A stretch of DNA of 64,000 bases from the NCBI GenBank assembly GCA_020226215.1, contig CM035235.1, positions 74,239,283 through 74,303,282 on the forward strand, given 5' to 3'. Made by a program: the position numbers and the translations under genes. The DNA comes from Sindora glabra (lineage: Eukaryota > Streptophyta > Magnoliopsida > Fabales > Fabaceae). The notes under the pieces were generated by a model. That model had not been told where the DNA came from. It did no database searches and saw nothing but the letters and a program-made list of their open reading frames with translations. Below are positions 12,127 to 24,571 of this stretch, piece by piece (position 1 is the stretch's first letter; each line of letters starts with the position of its first letter).

Positions 12127-15055
12127 GATCAGCCCGCCGCTAATGTATAAGGGTCAACGTTCGTATATCATGTAAAAGATCCCATATACATCTTGGCACT
12201 TTGCGGTGGCGGTTCACATTCTTTGTGATTCCTAAAAATATAAAATATTTATGTTTGGTTCACACTATATATTTCTAGGAATTTTATTATTTTTTCAAAA
12301 AATACTCTTATTAATTTTTTGTTATAAATTGTAATAAATTATAAATTTAATTAAAAATATATGAATAAAGACCTTTAAAGACTTAATAAATTAATAATTT
12401 AAATTTTCTTTAATTAAAATATAATAAATAATTTAATATATAAAATATTAAATTTTTTGAGAATTTAAATTTGAATTTTTAATAAAATTAATTATATAAA
12501 ATAAATAAATAAATATATCTTTTTGATTAATTAATATTATAAAGTATTTTACATTGATAAGGAATCAAATTAAAATTATATATATATATATATATAAACT
12601 TTAAAATGCCTAAAAAGATCTTTGTATAAAAGAAATTAGAGCCTCTCACTAATTATACTTCATGATTTCAATTATATGCCTCTTAAGTGCCCCAGTAAAA
12701 CAAGATACCAATAGGTGCACTGAACTTGGGAGTGAATAATTTTCATACTTTTTTATACTTTTTTTCACATCCTCGAGGAACAAATTTAAATTTAAAATAT
12801 CTAATATAATATATTTACTAAATCCCTTGTCAAGAAATTACATAGAGCAGCTTAGATTTCTTACAATTTTTTCCAGAAAATGAAAATCAATATTTTCTCG
12901 CAACTATTACTGTAGAAAATCATTGAATTCCCATGAAAAATTAATTTTTTTTCATAATATTTCCTTTAATAATATTTCATCCGATATGAAGACAGTAGAA
13001 AAAATATACCTAGACAGTTTTTTTACTAAGTTTTTTTGTTTTTTTTGAATAAAACTTAAATTTAGAGATTACTTATTTATTTTTTCTACTTATTAAATAA
13101 ACTATCCTTGTTATCATGAAAATATTAAAAATAAAAAATATAAGTTAAAAATAAAAAATTTTCAAACTAAATTAGAATTGAAATAAAGAAATTACCTTTT
13201 TTTTACTTACTCGGTGTAATTATATTTGTCATCATTAAAAAATTAAAAATAAGAAATATAAGTTAAAATTAAAATAAATGAGGACATAAAAGAATGGGGG
13301 TAAAACTATCTTTTTACTTTAATATCAATATTCTCATGAGATGGGAATCTGAGATACCCATCTCCCCCATGGGAATATTTGAGAGGAAATTAAACTCTAA
13401 AATATTCTTGAAAATATTATATTCTCAAGTAAATTTTTTAAATTTTGAACCAAACATAAAAATGTAACATTCCTTTGAAAGATTCCTAAAAATGTGAAAA
13501 ATATTCTACAAACCAAACATCCCCATAAATAAATTGAGGGGGACATCTATAGCTGTCGAAATCATGACTGCTGGATAATTGATAATTAATAATTAATAAT
13601 TAATAATATAATAAATAATTAATTATATAAAATAATAATTAAAAGATTTAAAATGTTTCCCAAAATAATTTGCAGAAAGAAAAGAGAAAAAGAGTAAAAT
13701 CTTTTCAAATATATTTCAAATTTTTACAATAATTTTAACATGAAAAATCATAAAAGCTGCAAATATGTCATATAACATCTTGCTGTTTTTCAAAAAAAGA
13801 ATACGTGTGTGTGAATTAATTTTGCATATCATAGCTACACAAAAATTCATGATTTTATTGTTCAAAAGTCCCATAACAAAATTGCTCAAGAAAATTTTCA
13901 TCTGTATGTAAAAATTCCAAATTGGAACATCAGAGGAAGCAGTCCAACGGATATGGAATGAGCCAGAAAATTACCTGCATGTTCATGTTTGACGACAAAA
14001 GGAAATTGAGGGGAAATAAAGATGATTCAAAGGTCAACTATATATGAATAAAAGATTATTATTTGTATAATTAATTTATTAGTTATTGTTTTTTAATATG
14101 TTTATGTTTATAACCCACATGTTAGGAATAGTATATACATTCTACCCAGATAACCAAAAAGAAAATAAAAACATTTTGTACCAAAAAGCATGCATCAAGT
14201 GATTACTCTTATATATTGGATTTAAACATTAAACATATTCATATTCTATTTATTATTTTCCTTTACGTCCAACTAAACAAAGAAAATATACACCTTTTAT
14301 ATTTTCCTACACTCACTCTCTCTCCTCACTCTCATTTTTTTTCAGAACTTTTAAAAGAATGGATTAAATCAATTTTTCTTAATATAGAGAATAAAATAAG
14401 AGGAGAATCCAAATAGTATTATTCCTTTTTTTTTTTTTTTTCATCTTCTCTTTTTACAATAATTGAAACCTACCGCGTTTACATTTTCAAGGGTAGATTT
14501 ACAATTAACACTTTCGAAGAAGGAGAGTTGTTTAACACACGTCTTTGAAAATGATGCGTAATATTGATGTAATAACATTAAAAATCCAACTTCTAAATGG
14601 ATAAGTAGAGATGCATGACGTTTTCAATTTCATACATATCAAGCGATTGCTGTAAAGGGATAGAGATTGAACGATATTTAACGAGTTAATTAATTTTCTC
14701 AACCATTTCGCTTCTTTGACGGTTTCCTCGCCCATTCAAACCCCTCTACGATTCCGTGTTTGTGAATTTCTTTTTAATCGGAACAAAAATGATAGTCACG
14801 TAGATAATTATAGTATTAGTAAATTTTCTTTCAATAAATATTATTTTTAAGATTTAAATCTGTATCCATTATCAACCTGGAGCTAACATGTTTTCTGTGC
14901 TTGTAAATTTTGTTCTAACTAAAAATGCATATCCATATAACCCTTTTTAATTAAGTTTCTAAACATGATATATGTTATTCTTCAATATAAAAATTTTTCG
15001 CAATCGTAAATATAAAAATAATGGAAACAGAAATTTCTTATTTGCATTCGAGTTA
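12127..15055. repeat. Direct long repeat, copy 1 (with a 1.3 kb insertion)
   Basis: The pieces 12127-12202 and about 13525-15055 match 62130-63720 in the same orientation, broken only by small indels, and copy 1 carries an extra block at 12203-13524. Shared landmarks are the phrase gtcgaaatcatgac, a stretch with aaagagaaaaagagtaaaat, and cctaccgcgtttacattttc. Neither copy holds a convincing gene. The two copies bracket the short-gene array, about 50 kb apart. Confidence 0.85.
12203..13524. mobile_element. Unclassified 1.3 kb insertion, probably a non-autonomous DNA element
   Basis: The block is absent from the matching position at about 62204-62210, where cacttt runs straight into ataaataaactga. 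It is very AT-rich with no gene. Both ends carry the phrase atgtttggtt in opposite orientation (about 12250 and again near 13440-13520 as aaccaaacat) and the phrase attcctaaaaat. This suggests terminal inverted repeats, but the edges and target duplication are not exact. Confidence 0.55.
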
Positions 15056-15984
15056 ATAATCTATGAGATCAGAATTTACTAACTTGAATTCAAGTTAAAA
15101 GGCAAAATAAATTGAATTCAACATCAAGCATGGTCAGCACCCGATTTCTTTTAACGGAAGGATATTTGTTTCCTCCTCCGCAATGGAAAGTCAAAGTCAT
15201 GTGGAATTGGAAATTAATATGAAAATTACCTGACTTTGACTTTCAAAAAGAAGTGACAACCGACAAAAATATTAAGAAAGATGTATTAAAGTTATTATTT
15301 GTCAATACCAAGAATATAAACGTGGACGGTATATATGTACAGCATGAATACCAATCATATTGCCCGGAAGTCCCTCTTTTATGCGCTATGGCCTCCTCCC
15401 CCGCATGTTGAACCACAACATGGCATATATTTTATCATAAGAGTAATATTTGATTCATTCCCGTAGCATTTTTTTTAAGTGGGACAATTGCTCAAAAAAT
15501 TAAAATATTAATAATTTTTTTATTTTTAAGATTTGAACTCAGTTCATTTGTACTAATATTTTTAGTTATCCTATAAGAATTAGGGATACATGTGAAATCA
15601 TAATTCACATACATTAATGTCACTTTTAATTTTTAAGCATTGAAATTAATCAATTATTTCCTTATATTTTGCTTCTAATTTGTTTTCCCTATTTCCCCTT
15701 TCAAATAAAGAACAATGCAAAGCTATTGATTTCAGTATAAATTCAAAAATCAATCGTGTAGATCTTTCTTGTGAAACGGACATTACTACTGATAGCAAAT
15801 TTACATCAACTGTTTATGGAATTAAATATTAATTTTGAATCCTCATTTTATCATGCATCATAATAAATATTTTATAATATTGATTAAAAATTTATTGTAG
15901 AAAAGAAATATTATGTCAATTTGAAATTAGGGTAATAGAAAGCACTTCATATTCTAAAGAGGGAAAGAGCCTTGTGAAATCATT
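15056..15984. other. Intergenic, nothing recognised
   Basis: No open frame, repeat pair or promoter that I can support lies here. A mixed-composition patch near 15130-15420 is less AT-rich than the rest. Confidence 0.4.
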
Positions 15985-16560
15985 CTTCCCTCCAGATTTG
16001 TACTTTTGATTAAAACCTATTTTGAAAGCATTTCTAAAGAATATATTTGGTCATTTTAAAATCTTTAAATATTTTCAAGCATAATATTTTGTGAAGATGA
16101 TCTTAAAATGCCGAACCAAGTGCTTTTGTCCCAATTTTCGCACCAACTCATATAAACATGTTTTAACACAGAATTTGATTTTTGAAACACATTTTCTTCA
16201 ATTTTAAGTTGCACCCTTAAACCTAGCTTTCTCTAAGTCTGATGCAATAAGTATTCTTGAGGTACATTCAAATAAATTAAAAGGTTTTATTATTATCAAA
16301 ATTGATATTTAAAGGATGCTAAGGCTAGCAATAACTTCACGCTTTCATTTCAATATTCGGAGCTGAAAGTATCAAACTCAACACAGCGGCATCGTCCTAC
16401 TTGTTAACAAACCATTTTAGTTAGTTTCTACTCGTTCCTTGTCATTGTCAACTGCCAAATTCGTTTTTCTAATTTCAGCTGAATTAAAAAAGGCATATAT
16501 AATATAAATAGGTTCCCACGCTTTGACTTCAATTTACTCAAGAGAAATTATGTGTTTTTT
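15985..16560. repeat. Array module relic: upstream sequence without an intact gene
   Basis: The first 390 bases match 34385-34775 in direct orientation (ccagatttgtacttttgatt, then ttcacgctttcatttcaata). The following piece near 16385-16480 resembles the upstream region of group B genes at 28150, 43240 and 53320 (ggcatcgtc...cttgttaacaaacc). It looks like a decayed unit of the array that has lost its gene. Confidence 0.6.
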
Positions 16561-17025
16561 AACATTATAGTATTGAATGAATTTAGCACACATTTTAAAA
16601 GAATGATAAAAAATTTTGACAATCCAATTCATTTGAAAACAGGATAAATAAACACATCCTATAGTAAAATATTTAACTTTTTATTGACCAATTACAATTA
16701 AATTTACTTGTTTAAAATTTAGCATTCTCACTTTGCACGACTACTAATATATTTGAACAGAGATATGGGGGGGAAAACGGAGAACATGCATAAAAGAATG
16801 TCTGTTTATTCATTTGCATGCATCATTAAAAAACGATGATCAATGCATTTACGCTTAAAAGAATAATGATACACACACATATATTAACCAATTCTCCAGC
16901 AAATTAACATGATGCCATCTATTTTAATTTTAAAATATTTTATTTCTTAAGATAAGTCCTTAGTATTAAAATCTTAACTGTACATTACAATTAAAAAAAT
17001 TTATAGTAACAAAAGTAACATATCA

Positions 17026-17127
<102 letters not shown>

Positions 17128-17139
17128 TGAGTTTGAATT

Positions 17140-17350
17140 CAAAATAATACAACAGCAATCGAAAATGCTAAATACCAAAATAGTAACTACTAAGTGGTGC
17201 CTTTTACGCTCCCTCCTAACGTACGTTGCATGACATGTTGTCGGAGACAAGGACGAGTAACGATGTCCAATCTTCTCATATATTCGTGCATTTACGTAAT
17301 CCAGATACCGCCTTGTTTTCTTTTGGTCTGACTTGTAGTCAGGTGTATAT
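17140..17350. repeat. Local duplicate block, copy 1
   Basis: The phrases gtggtgccttttacgc, gttgcatgacat, ggagacaagga and ccgccttgttttcttttggt recur in order at 20456-20640, and a shorter third copy lies at about 20690-20800. This marks an old tandem duplication later separated by AT-rich sequence and a solo LTR. Confidence 0.7.
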
Positions 17351-17673
17351 ATCTATCTCTATATTATAAATAAATGAAGTGATAAAAAATAAATAAAAAA
17401 TGTAATGAAATAGAAAAAAATAATAGAAATAGTGTATGAATTGTAAAAGAATAAAATTTTAATTGATGTATATTTGACTTGAAATATAATACTTATAAAT
17501 TGACATAAAGCATTTACAAACAAAATGGCATTAATTTTTAAATGTTTTTATCAAGAAATAGAATATATAAATACATACTTTGATTAATGCTTTCTAAATT
17601 AAATTTTTAACGTTTTGAAAATTCTTATAATAAAATTAAATATATATCATGTTATACATATGTGTATATATAC

Positions 17674-19317
17674 TGTTGGTAATTCGGATTATCATATGCA
17701 ACGGAAATTCAAAATTTGATTCGAATTCTACTTAGGATTCATGCAAAAAGCATAAATCAATTATTAGGATTTTACTTATTGGGCACTCGTATTTTTACTG
17801 ATCAAAACTTGAGAGCGGATGAATCAAACGTCGGCCAGAAGGTACAACATCTCTATGATATCCACACGGAGTGAACAACGACCTCTCACCCTCCACGAAT
17901 CTGCTAGGATGCGTTTCTCTCTCTAGGAATTAGGATTTTGATATTTTCTAAGTGATTTAGGATTTTAGGAAGCCTATGAGCGTGTCTCTAATGTGCTGCC
18001 CTCAAGCTCCCTTTTATAGAATTTAGGCAAGTCACAATCCTAGTCCTACTAGGATAATGCTTCCAAAATTCTAATCACACTTAACAACTCATTTTATCCT
18101 TATCCTAGAGATAATGAGGAGAAATATGACTTATCTATTAATTATCTAACATTAGATAATATTATCTCATAATATAAATATCTTAATATTAGATAATTGC
18201 ATATAGTTATTAAAATAATATTATCTCATAATATATTTATCTAATATCTGATAACGTAATTATTTGATATTACTTTAATATTAAATAATATCACATAATA
18301 TATATATATTATGTGAATTTATTATTCTTAATAATATATATATGCATGAAAATAAGTTCAATTAATTGGATATTAATATAATTAAAGTTCAATTAATTAT
18401 TGTCTTATTCTTACTCCTTTTGTGTAACCCTGTAGGTTCTTACTACATTGACAATGACTCGTTATTGAGCCATAGACAATAAGCGGTATCTAGCAATACA
18501 TCACTACCACTCAAGTAGTAAGAATGTCTGTGATTCGACATCCACCTAATACATAATTAACGTTTTGCATCATAACCCTTTTATAATAATATTCAAATTG
18601 AACTGGAGGCATGAAATGTGTCATCCTCGTCAATGTTCAATTTATATTTCTTGATACTGAGTAGACTTAAAATAAATTATTAATATTACATATTAATTCA
18701 AATGAGCATGGTCATGCATTTCTAAGTCTCACTCAATCAAAGGGTCCAAGGATATTTCTCTTTTATAGAAGAATAACAAAATTCCATCTACATCACTCAC
18801 TTCCCTCTGCACGATTTATGACACACACCCAATCAATGCCCTACTTATCATCCTGATTAAAGGTGACATAGGATAATATTAAAGTGAGTAATTCCTCATG
18901 TAGGGAACTGTAGTAACTTCAAGTCAAAAGTTTATATGTATTTGTGATCATATGAGAATAACTTATGACACGTCTATCCATGTAATATTCTCATAGTGGG
19001 TCAGTCCAGTACATTGTTCACTAACAATGTATTCATGTATTGACTTGATATTACATATCCATGATTCGTAATCATCAGTCACTATACATGCTAATCTCGA
19101 TGTATTATTACTATCCTTTTCGTAATAATACTTGACTAGGGGCATTTTAGAAATAACGAAGCTATTCCAAGGATAATTATTATATTAAGTTATAAATTAC
19201 GCATAATAATAAAATTATAAAAATAAAATATAATAATTAAATTACCTAAAATAAAACATAATACATTATGTATAACTTCAATCATCTATATGATTGGTTC
19301 TAGGACACACACCAACA
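17674..19317 (-). mobile_element. Solo Copia-type LTR with perfect target duplication
   Basis: The element runs from TGTTGGTAATTC to CACACCAACA, so it has TG...CA ends with the inverted tip TGTTGGT/ACCAACA. It is flanked on both sides by tatac (17669-17673 and 19318-19322), a perfect 5-base target duplication. Its middle (18415-18680) resembles the LTRs at 2030-2270 and 9190-9430 in phrase order, including tgattcgac and cttgat..tgagtag, and its end gattggttctagg parallels gattggttttagg. No internal domain, PBS or PPT is present. Minus orientation is inferred from that similarity. Confidence 0.85.
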
Positions 19318-19322
19318 TATAC

Positions 19323-20455
19323 ATATATATATATAAATTAGTGATATTAGTGTCTAATTTAAAATAATAATAATTGACATGAAGAAGATAAAAAAACAAA
19401 AGTATGCAATGGAACATATAAAAGGAATATATACATATATGTATATATAATGCTATAAAGTAATATAAGAACCAAAAATTGAATATGCAATTAAATAATC
19501 CAATTAAATTAAGTTTTCAACTTATTAAAAATAAAAATAATAAAAATTAATTATATCATGATATATATTAGTGATATTAATATTAAATTTATAAACAATT
19601 GTAGTGGTTATAAAGAAACAAAAAGAAACATGTAATGGAGCAAATTAAGTAGGCAAGAACTAACAACAACTCTTAAGGTTATTGTTAAGCATTCATTACA
19701 TATCCTCGACTCGCCATGTTAAATGTTCAATTTCTTTTTTTAATAATATAATAAATAACAATACATTAAAAATTTTATTAAAAAAATAAAACATTAAATA
19801 TGATACTATTATTAATTGTATTTTTATTTTTTATATTATTAAAAATAAAAATATAACATTTAATTTAGGTAGTTAGGGATATATAATTAACGCTTCACAA
19901 CAGTATCGGATGTTGTTGTTAATATTTGCCGAATAATATATTTAGAATGAATGAGTTATAAAATAATATAGGAGATAAAAATAAAATATATAATTAATTA
20001 GTTTAGTAAAATTAAAATTTTAATTTATTTAAAAATTTTAATAATAAAAATAAAATATATCATAAATATCTATGTTGCTAAGGAATACTTATATTTGAAT
20101 AATAAATAATATGAGTAAATATTAAAAATAAAAAATATGAAATGAAATGGATAAAAAGAAGTAAATTGTGTGCAATTTTTAAGGCATTAAAATTTAATTA
20201 ATATATATTTAATTTAAAATATTGTACTTATAAAAGAAATTTAAGAATTAAAAATAGAATAAATAATTCAATTAAATTAAAATCACAACTTTTTTTAAAC
20301 AAAAATAATAAAAAAATAAGTATATCATATTATATATATTTTTAATAATATTAAAAAATGAAAACATACGATTGAACAGATTAATTGAATAATATATACA
20401 GATTAAATGAATTATAAAATAATATAAGAACTTAAAATAGTACAACAACTATTCA
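19323..20455. other. AT-rich tract with degenerate repeats
   Basis: Phrases such as gtgatattaatattaaattt, aaaaaataaaaaaatatgaaatg-like runs and tataaaataatataag recur here and in 17370-17660. They look like worn copies of one AT-rich unit around the solo LTR. No gene is supported. Confidence 0.5.
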
Positions 20456-20800
20456 AAGTGTTACCAACTAGAAATATAGAAATAACTTTTAAGTGGTGCC
20501 TTTTATGCACCCTCCTATCGGACGTTGCATGCCATATTATCGGAGACAAGGTGGACTAATGATGTCCGATCTTTCCGTGTATTCATACATTTACGTCATC
20601 AGTTTCCGCCTTGTTTTCTTTTGGTCTTACTTTTAGTGCATGCAATTATTAATTATGTTGAAATTTGTAGATATAAACGAAACCAAAAATGACATCTAAT
20701 ATATATCCATACATTTACGAAATCCAGTTGCCTTTTTTTTTCCCCCGTTTTACTTTAGTTCATGCAGTTATTAATTATGTTGAAATCAGGAGAGGGCAGA
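20456..20800. repeat. Local duplicate block, copies 2 and 3
   Basis: The piece 20456-20680 matches 17140-17350. The piece 20690-20800 repeats its second half: ccatacatttacgaaatccag, a Cys-poor pyrimidine run, then gcagttattaattatgttgaaat, which also occurs at 20643-20667 as gcaattattaattatgttgaaat. Confidence 0.7.
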
Positions 20801-20959
20801 TGGATTGTGGATGTTTGACTATAATATTTTTACTAATCGATCTTTTAAATATTTTAAATAAGAAAAAAATGATCGCACAACAATACCATTATATCTTTAA
20901 TACATTTAATTTTAAAATAAATATTACAATTATAAGAGTAATTCTATGCGAAATCTAAG

Positions 20960-21440
20960 TTCTTAAGAATTGAGTAGAGTATTATTTATTTTCAAATTTC
21001 AAAGCAAATTAAATAGTTAAATAAGAAACGCAAATTTAAATACAAAATAGACAATCTAATACAGTAGTAATACATAAGACAAACATTTGAGCAAGAAGCG
21101 AAAGGGAGAAAAAAAAATTAATGAATTGCCAGACACATAAACAACAAGAGACTCCCATTAATTTATTACTAATTACAAGGTGACAAGTCCTTCAATACCA
21201 GCTAGCTAGCAAGCCTATATTTTATTATGATGACTACCTGTTCACTCCTAATCACTATAAAAAAAACTAGATGACACTAATTAACACCATTAAAAATATA
21301 TAGAAAAGATTTTCTTAATTTCCACATAAAACCTGCTTGACAAGCAAGGGCATGAATAAGAAATAAGCAGGTTACAAATCAAAGTAAGCAGTTTATGATT
21401 CTAAGTTATGATAAGCAACAATTTTTTACAATATTGTTTG
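20960..21440. other. Region downstream of the group A gene at 21.5 kb
   Basis: This is AT-rich with no supported gene. If the splice donor after the 21454 stop is used, the intron and any 3' exon of that transcript lie here. Confidence 0.4.
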
Positions 21441-21453
21441 TTACCTGACATGA

Positions 21454-21621
21454 TTACTGGTTGGGATTAGCAGTAATAATGTAGCCAATAAGCTGAGTAC
21501 CACGGCGATCACTATAGACTACTGATTGATGGGTTGGTGAACTGTTTGTTGGCCTTTCTTCAGAGTTATTTGAACGAGGGCTCATTGGGAATAGATATCT
21601 GCCCCCATTGTAATTAGACAT
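21454..21621 (-). CDS. Group A short protein, 55 residues, one GY repeat
   Basis: The protein opens MSNYNGGRYLFPMSPRS and carries NNSEERPTNSS (residues 18-28) and VVYSDRRGTQLIGY (34-47). Both parts match the group A protein at 30.4 kb, which has NSSEERNSSSS and three copies of the Y..(L/V)(I/L)GY unit. So this copy is the short form with one repeat. No signal peptide or membrane segment is seen, so a cytoplasmic or nuclear product is inferred. A TATAAATA box lies 54-61 bases before the ATG. Nine bases after the stop is CAG|GTAACA, a splice-donor-like site. The function is unknown; the real coding status needs transcript support. Confidence 0.6.
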   Translation of the reverse strand: MSNYNGGRYLFPMSPRSNNSEERPTNSSPTHQSVVYSDRRGTQLIGYIITANPNQ

Positions 21622-21674
21622 ATTGATAATTAGATCGATGGTGAATTTATGGAATCTGTCTCAAGCCTTCATCG

Positions 21675-21682
21675 TATTTATA
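21675..21682 (-). promoter_or_regulatory. TATA box of the group A gene at 21.5 kb
   Basis: TATAAATA on the minus strand, 54 bases before the ATG. Identical boxes occur at similar distances before the other group A and B genes. Confidence 0.65.
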
Positions 21683-21839
21683 GTGTTCTCACCCCATGCA
21701 TCCATGAAAATCAACTGAAAGAACACCTACGGATTCTAGATGCAGTGGATATTACATATTTATTGATTAATGTGACAATCATATTAAGAAAAATATTTTA
21801 TTACAAGAAATACACACATAAATTCCGGGGGTAGTGGAA

Positions 21840-22010
21840 ACTGTCATGGGGTTTCTGCAGTTAAGGAAACTTGTTTCATTTGCTGCATTTGATACTTACG
21901 ACTTCACCGGATTTTACCCTAAAATCCTCGCGACTTTTTGTTTCACGTTATTACCAATTTCCGTCATCAGACATCAGCCGGAAGAATTGTAAATTACATC
22001 TGAATTCATG
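21840..22010. repeat. Group A upstream module, copy 1
   Basis: Shared phrases are gttaaggaaacttgtttcatttg, a run ending ttactgacgacttcac-like, tttttgtttca.gtt and a run near gtcatcaga. The module recurs at 23040-23270, 31155-31420 and 34978-35215. It sits a few hundred bases upstream of the group A genes, so it may be promoter sequence carried along with each gene copy. Confidence 0.65.
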
Positions 22011-22121
22011 AATTCTTGTGAATCTTCTCTTCTCCTTTACATTTTACTTCTTAATTTTTTAAATTTATTTTCCAGTCTGTCGTGAAATTAAATTTATATC
22101 TTAGTTCTCTCAAAAGCAATG

Positions 22122-22123
<2 letters not shown>

Positions 22124-22156
<33 letters not shown>
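22124..22156. repeat. (TA)n microsatellite
   Basis: A run of alternating T and A of about 33 bases. Confidence 0.95.
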
Positions 22157-22159
<3 letters not shown>

Positions 22160-22449
22160 CTCAAAAGGTTTGTGCCTCTCCCTCTCCATATATATGTAAA
22201 GTATAGCCGCTTTTAATTTGCTACCATACTTTTTTTTTCCCTTATGTTAATCAACATTGTAGCAAGTAAATACCGCAGGATTTTCCAACTTTTTCTTGTT
22301 GATAGGTTGTGTTTTCCTGAGAATTTACCGACCCTTGCAAGAAAATGTTAGTTTATCGTTTTATTTGAGTTATAAGACATATTGCGTCCTCTCAAAGTAA
22401 TAATAATTAAAAAAAGAGTGCATCAGATATTTCTGTAAAATTTTTCTTG

Positions 22450-23035
22450 TTATATATGTTGAAGGTTATATATAAAATTGACATCTTAAATTTTCATAAA
22501 TCCAATAATCTTATAAATGTCATCAGTTTAGATTTTTGTTTAGTTTAAAACCAACATATTAAAATTTAACATTTTTCTTATTAGATTTTGTGTAACACCT
22601 TTGGATGTTAATTAATTCTGAAATTGACATATTAAACTTTTTTTTCCCAATAGCTTATAAATGATATATAGTTTGATGTCGGTTATGTAAAAATAAATGT
22701 TTTCAATTTCCTAATAATTTTGAAAATATTATAACATCAAAATAGATATTGGTTAGTTAATTATAAAATTAATAATTTAAACTTTCTCATTTTTCCAACA
22801 ATCTTCAAATGCCATACAATTTAATGTTAGTTAAGTAAAAGATTGATGTCTTAAATTTTTTAATAATTTAAAAAATCTAACCATGTTTAAGTAGACATTA
22901 ATTAATTTTAAAATTAATGTTCTTAAATTTTCTCATTTTTTTAATATCCTACATTATAACATCAGTTAAGTTAAAAAATTAATGTGGGAAATTTTTAAAT
23001 AATTTAAAAAATGGACATGTTATATATTGAAAATT
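22450..23035. repeat. Degenerate AT-rich tandem repeat, about five units
   Basis: A worn unit of roughly 100-130 bases recurs, recognisable by aacatca..ttagttaa, aaaattaatgt.ttaaattt and ctca.tttttccaa/taat. It occupies the place where a group A gene would be expected to the left of the module at 23040. No gene is present. Confidence 0.55.
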
Positions 23036-23039
23036 TTCC

Positions 23040-23270
23040 ACGGTTTGACATTTGAGACTGTCAAAGTTTTCAATGGTTAAGGAAACGTGTCTGTTATATG
23101 TCTGATATTTACTGACAATTTCACAGGATGTTACTCAGGAATCATCTTCAGGTCTTTGTTAACTTGTACGTACTTCCAAGCATGTTCATTTTCTTGTAAA
23201 GCTGCACCAAAGTTCCACCAAATTTTCAAGATCAGCGGAATGAATCGTAAGTACATCCCTCCCCCCAGTT
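23040..23270. repeat. Group A upstream module, copy 2, no intact gene
   Basis: It matches 31155-31420 closely in phrase order: tcaaagttttcaatggttaa, ttcacaggatgttactcagg, cttgtaaagctgcaccaaagtt, attttcaagatc. The gene that should lie to its left is absent. Confidence 0.65.
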
Positions 23271-23454
23271 TTAATAATATTTTAAACCAATGAATTGATG
23301 CCTTAAATCTTGACCCTTTCATTAAGAGTAATTTTTTAAATTTAAGATATAGGTAATAGAAGATACTGAATTATAATAAAATATTAATTAAGTAATACAT
23401 ATAAGAGTGCTTCCCACAAATTATCGTATAGTAAATTCATTGTAATTTTGACCC

Positions 23455-23660
23455 GTTATACAAAAGGAAAGTTGAACCTTTCCCGACGTTATTGCACTTA
23501 AACGCGGACAAACGAAAGATTTTGTTTCCTTCAACTCTTTATGAAAAATAAATTACTAAAAAGACTTTACTTAAGAAAGGATACATAGTCTTTCAGACAA
23601 ATGAAAACGTCTGCGTTCAAGGTTTAGGGTTTCAATGAATTCGACGAAAGTGGAAAGATG
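23455..23660. repeat. Second upstream module, copy 1
   Basis: The phrases cctttcccgacgtt, caaacgaaagattttgtttcc and gtctgcgttcaaggtttagggtttc recur in order at about 32340-32730, 36120-36310, 51015-51240 and 57960-58130. It is part of the duplicated unit of the array. Confidence 0.6.
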
Positions 23661-23838
23661 TTTCCGAACCCCGAATTCTCAGTTACACAATACACACGTA
23701 GTAATGCAAGAATTTACTCAAGAACGATAAGAATTTTCGAATAATTAAAAGTTTGACAACCTTTTATATTTATCTCAATTTTTATTATCAGTTAGCAAAT
23801 AAGTTGTGTCCATGAGCTAATCAAGAATTTCTTCAAAG

Positions 23839-24571
23839 TGTCACGGGCCGGCAGCTCTCCAGCCGAAACCGTGCGGCGCATGCTTGCCACTCTTAGCTAG
23901 TATGCCAACCTTCCAACATTAAACTCTCATTTGGCACGCTTGGTAAAGATGGTGGGACTCACAAGTCCATGAACCAATATCGTATATCGCCAAAGCGTTC
24001 GCGTATATCGGACTACAAGATCCTTCCACACAAGAAGTCTCCGTGCACTACGGATCGTAAGAGACAAATGAATAGGGAGAAGGACACTCCGTTCACTTAG
24101 TTTACGTCTCATTACATAGCTTTGAGTGTGCAAGGGGATGGCCACAAGCCAACACACTCCGCCCCTAACTTAGTGTCCAGGCGTCCCACCAGGCCTTTAG
24201 AGCACTCCATCCCCTTAAAGAGTATTTTAAACAAAAGGCCTCCCACAAGAAGATGACATACTTTTCTTGAGTCATCATAAGCCCTTTTTGCCATACTTTG
24301 GGTGTCCGTTTGTCATGAAAACCAACTGACACGAAGATAAAAATGCGAAAATTCCAAATATGGACTTCTCAAACCTCGCTGAATTCTCAAACCTTCCGAA
24401 ATGATCAAAATACTCCTAAACTTGAAAAAATTAGGAAAAATAGTACACAAGTTGGATTAATTTCAAATTTCAACCATAGGATCCTCATAACATGTTGGAT
24501 TTTTCCACCAGGTCTCATCTCAATCCAAGCATGTTTACATTTCAAACTATCACAACTATCAACTTGTGACA
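23839..24571 (-). repeat. 3' LTR of the non-autonomous element
   Basis: It starts TGTCACGGGCCGGC and ends CAACTTGTGACA. The polypurine tract follows at 24572-24585. Small open frames inside (23927-24157, 24343-24606) have paralogous shadows in the other LTR and are not genes. Confidence 0.88.

Noticed and set aside
14532..14735. Frame starting MGEETVKEAKWLRKLINSLN, resembling Copia RNase H (KEA.WLRKL)
   Set aside because: No other Copia motif lies around it, the repeat copy near 63200-63420 does not keep the frame clearly, and the match is short.
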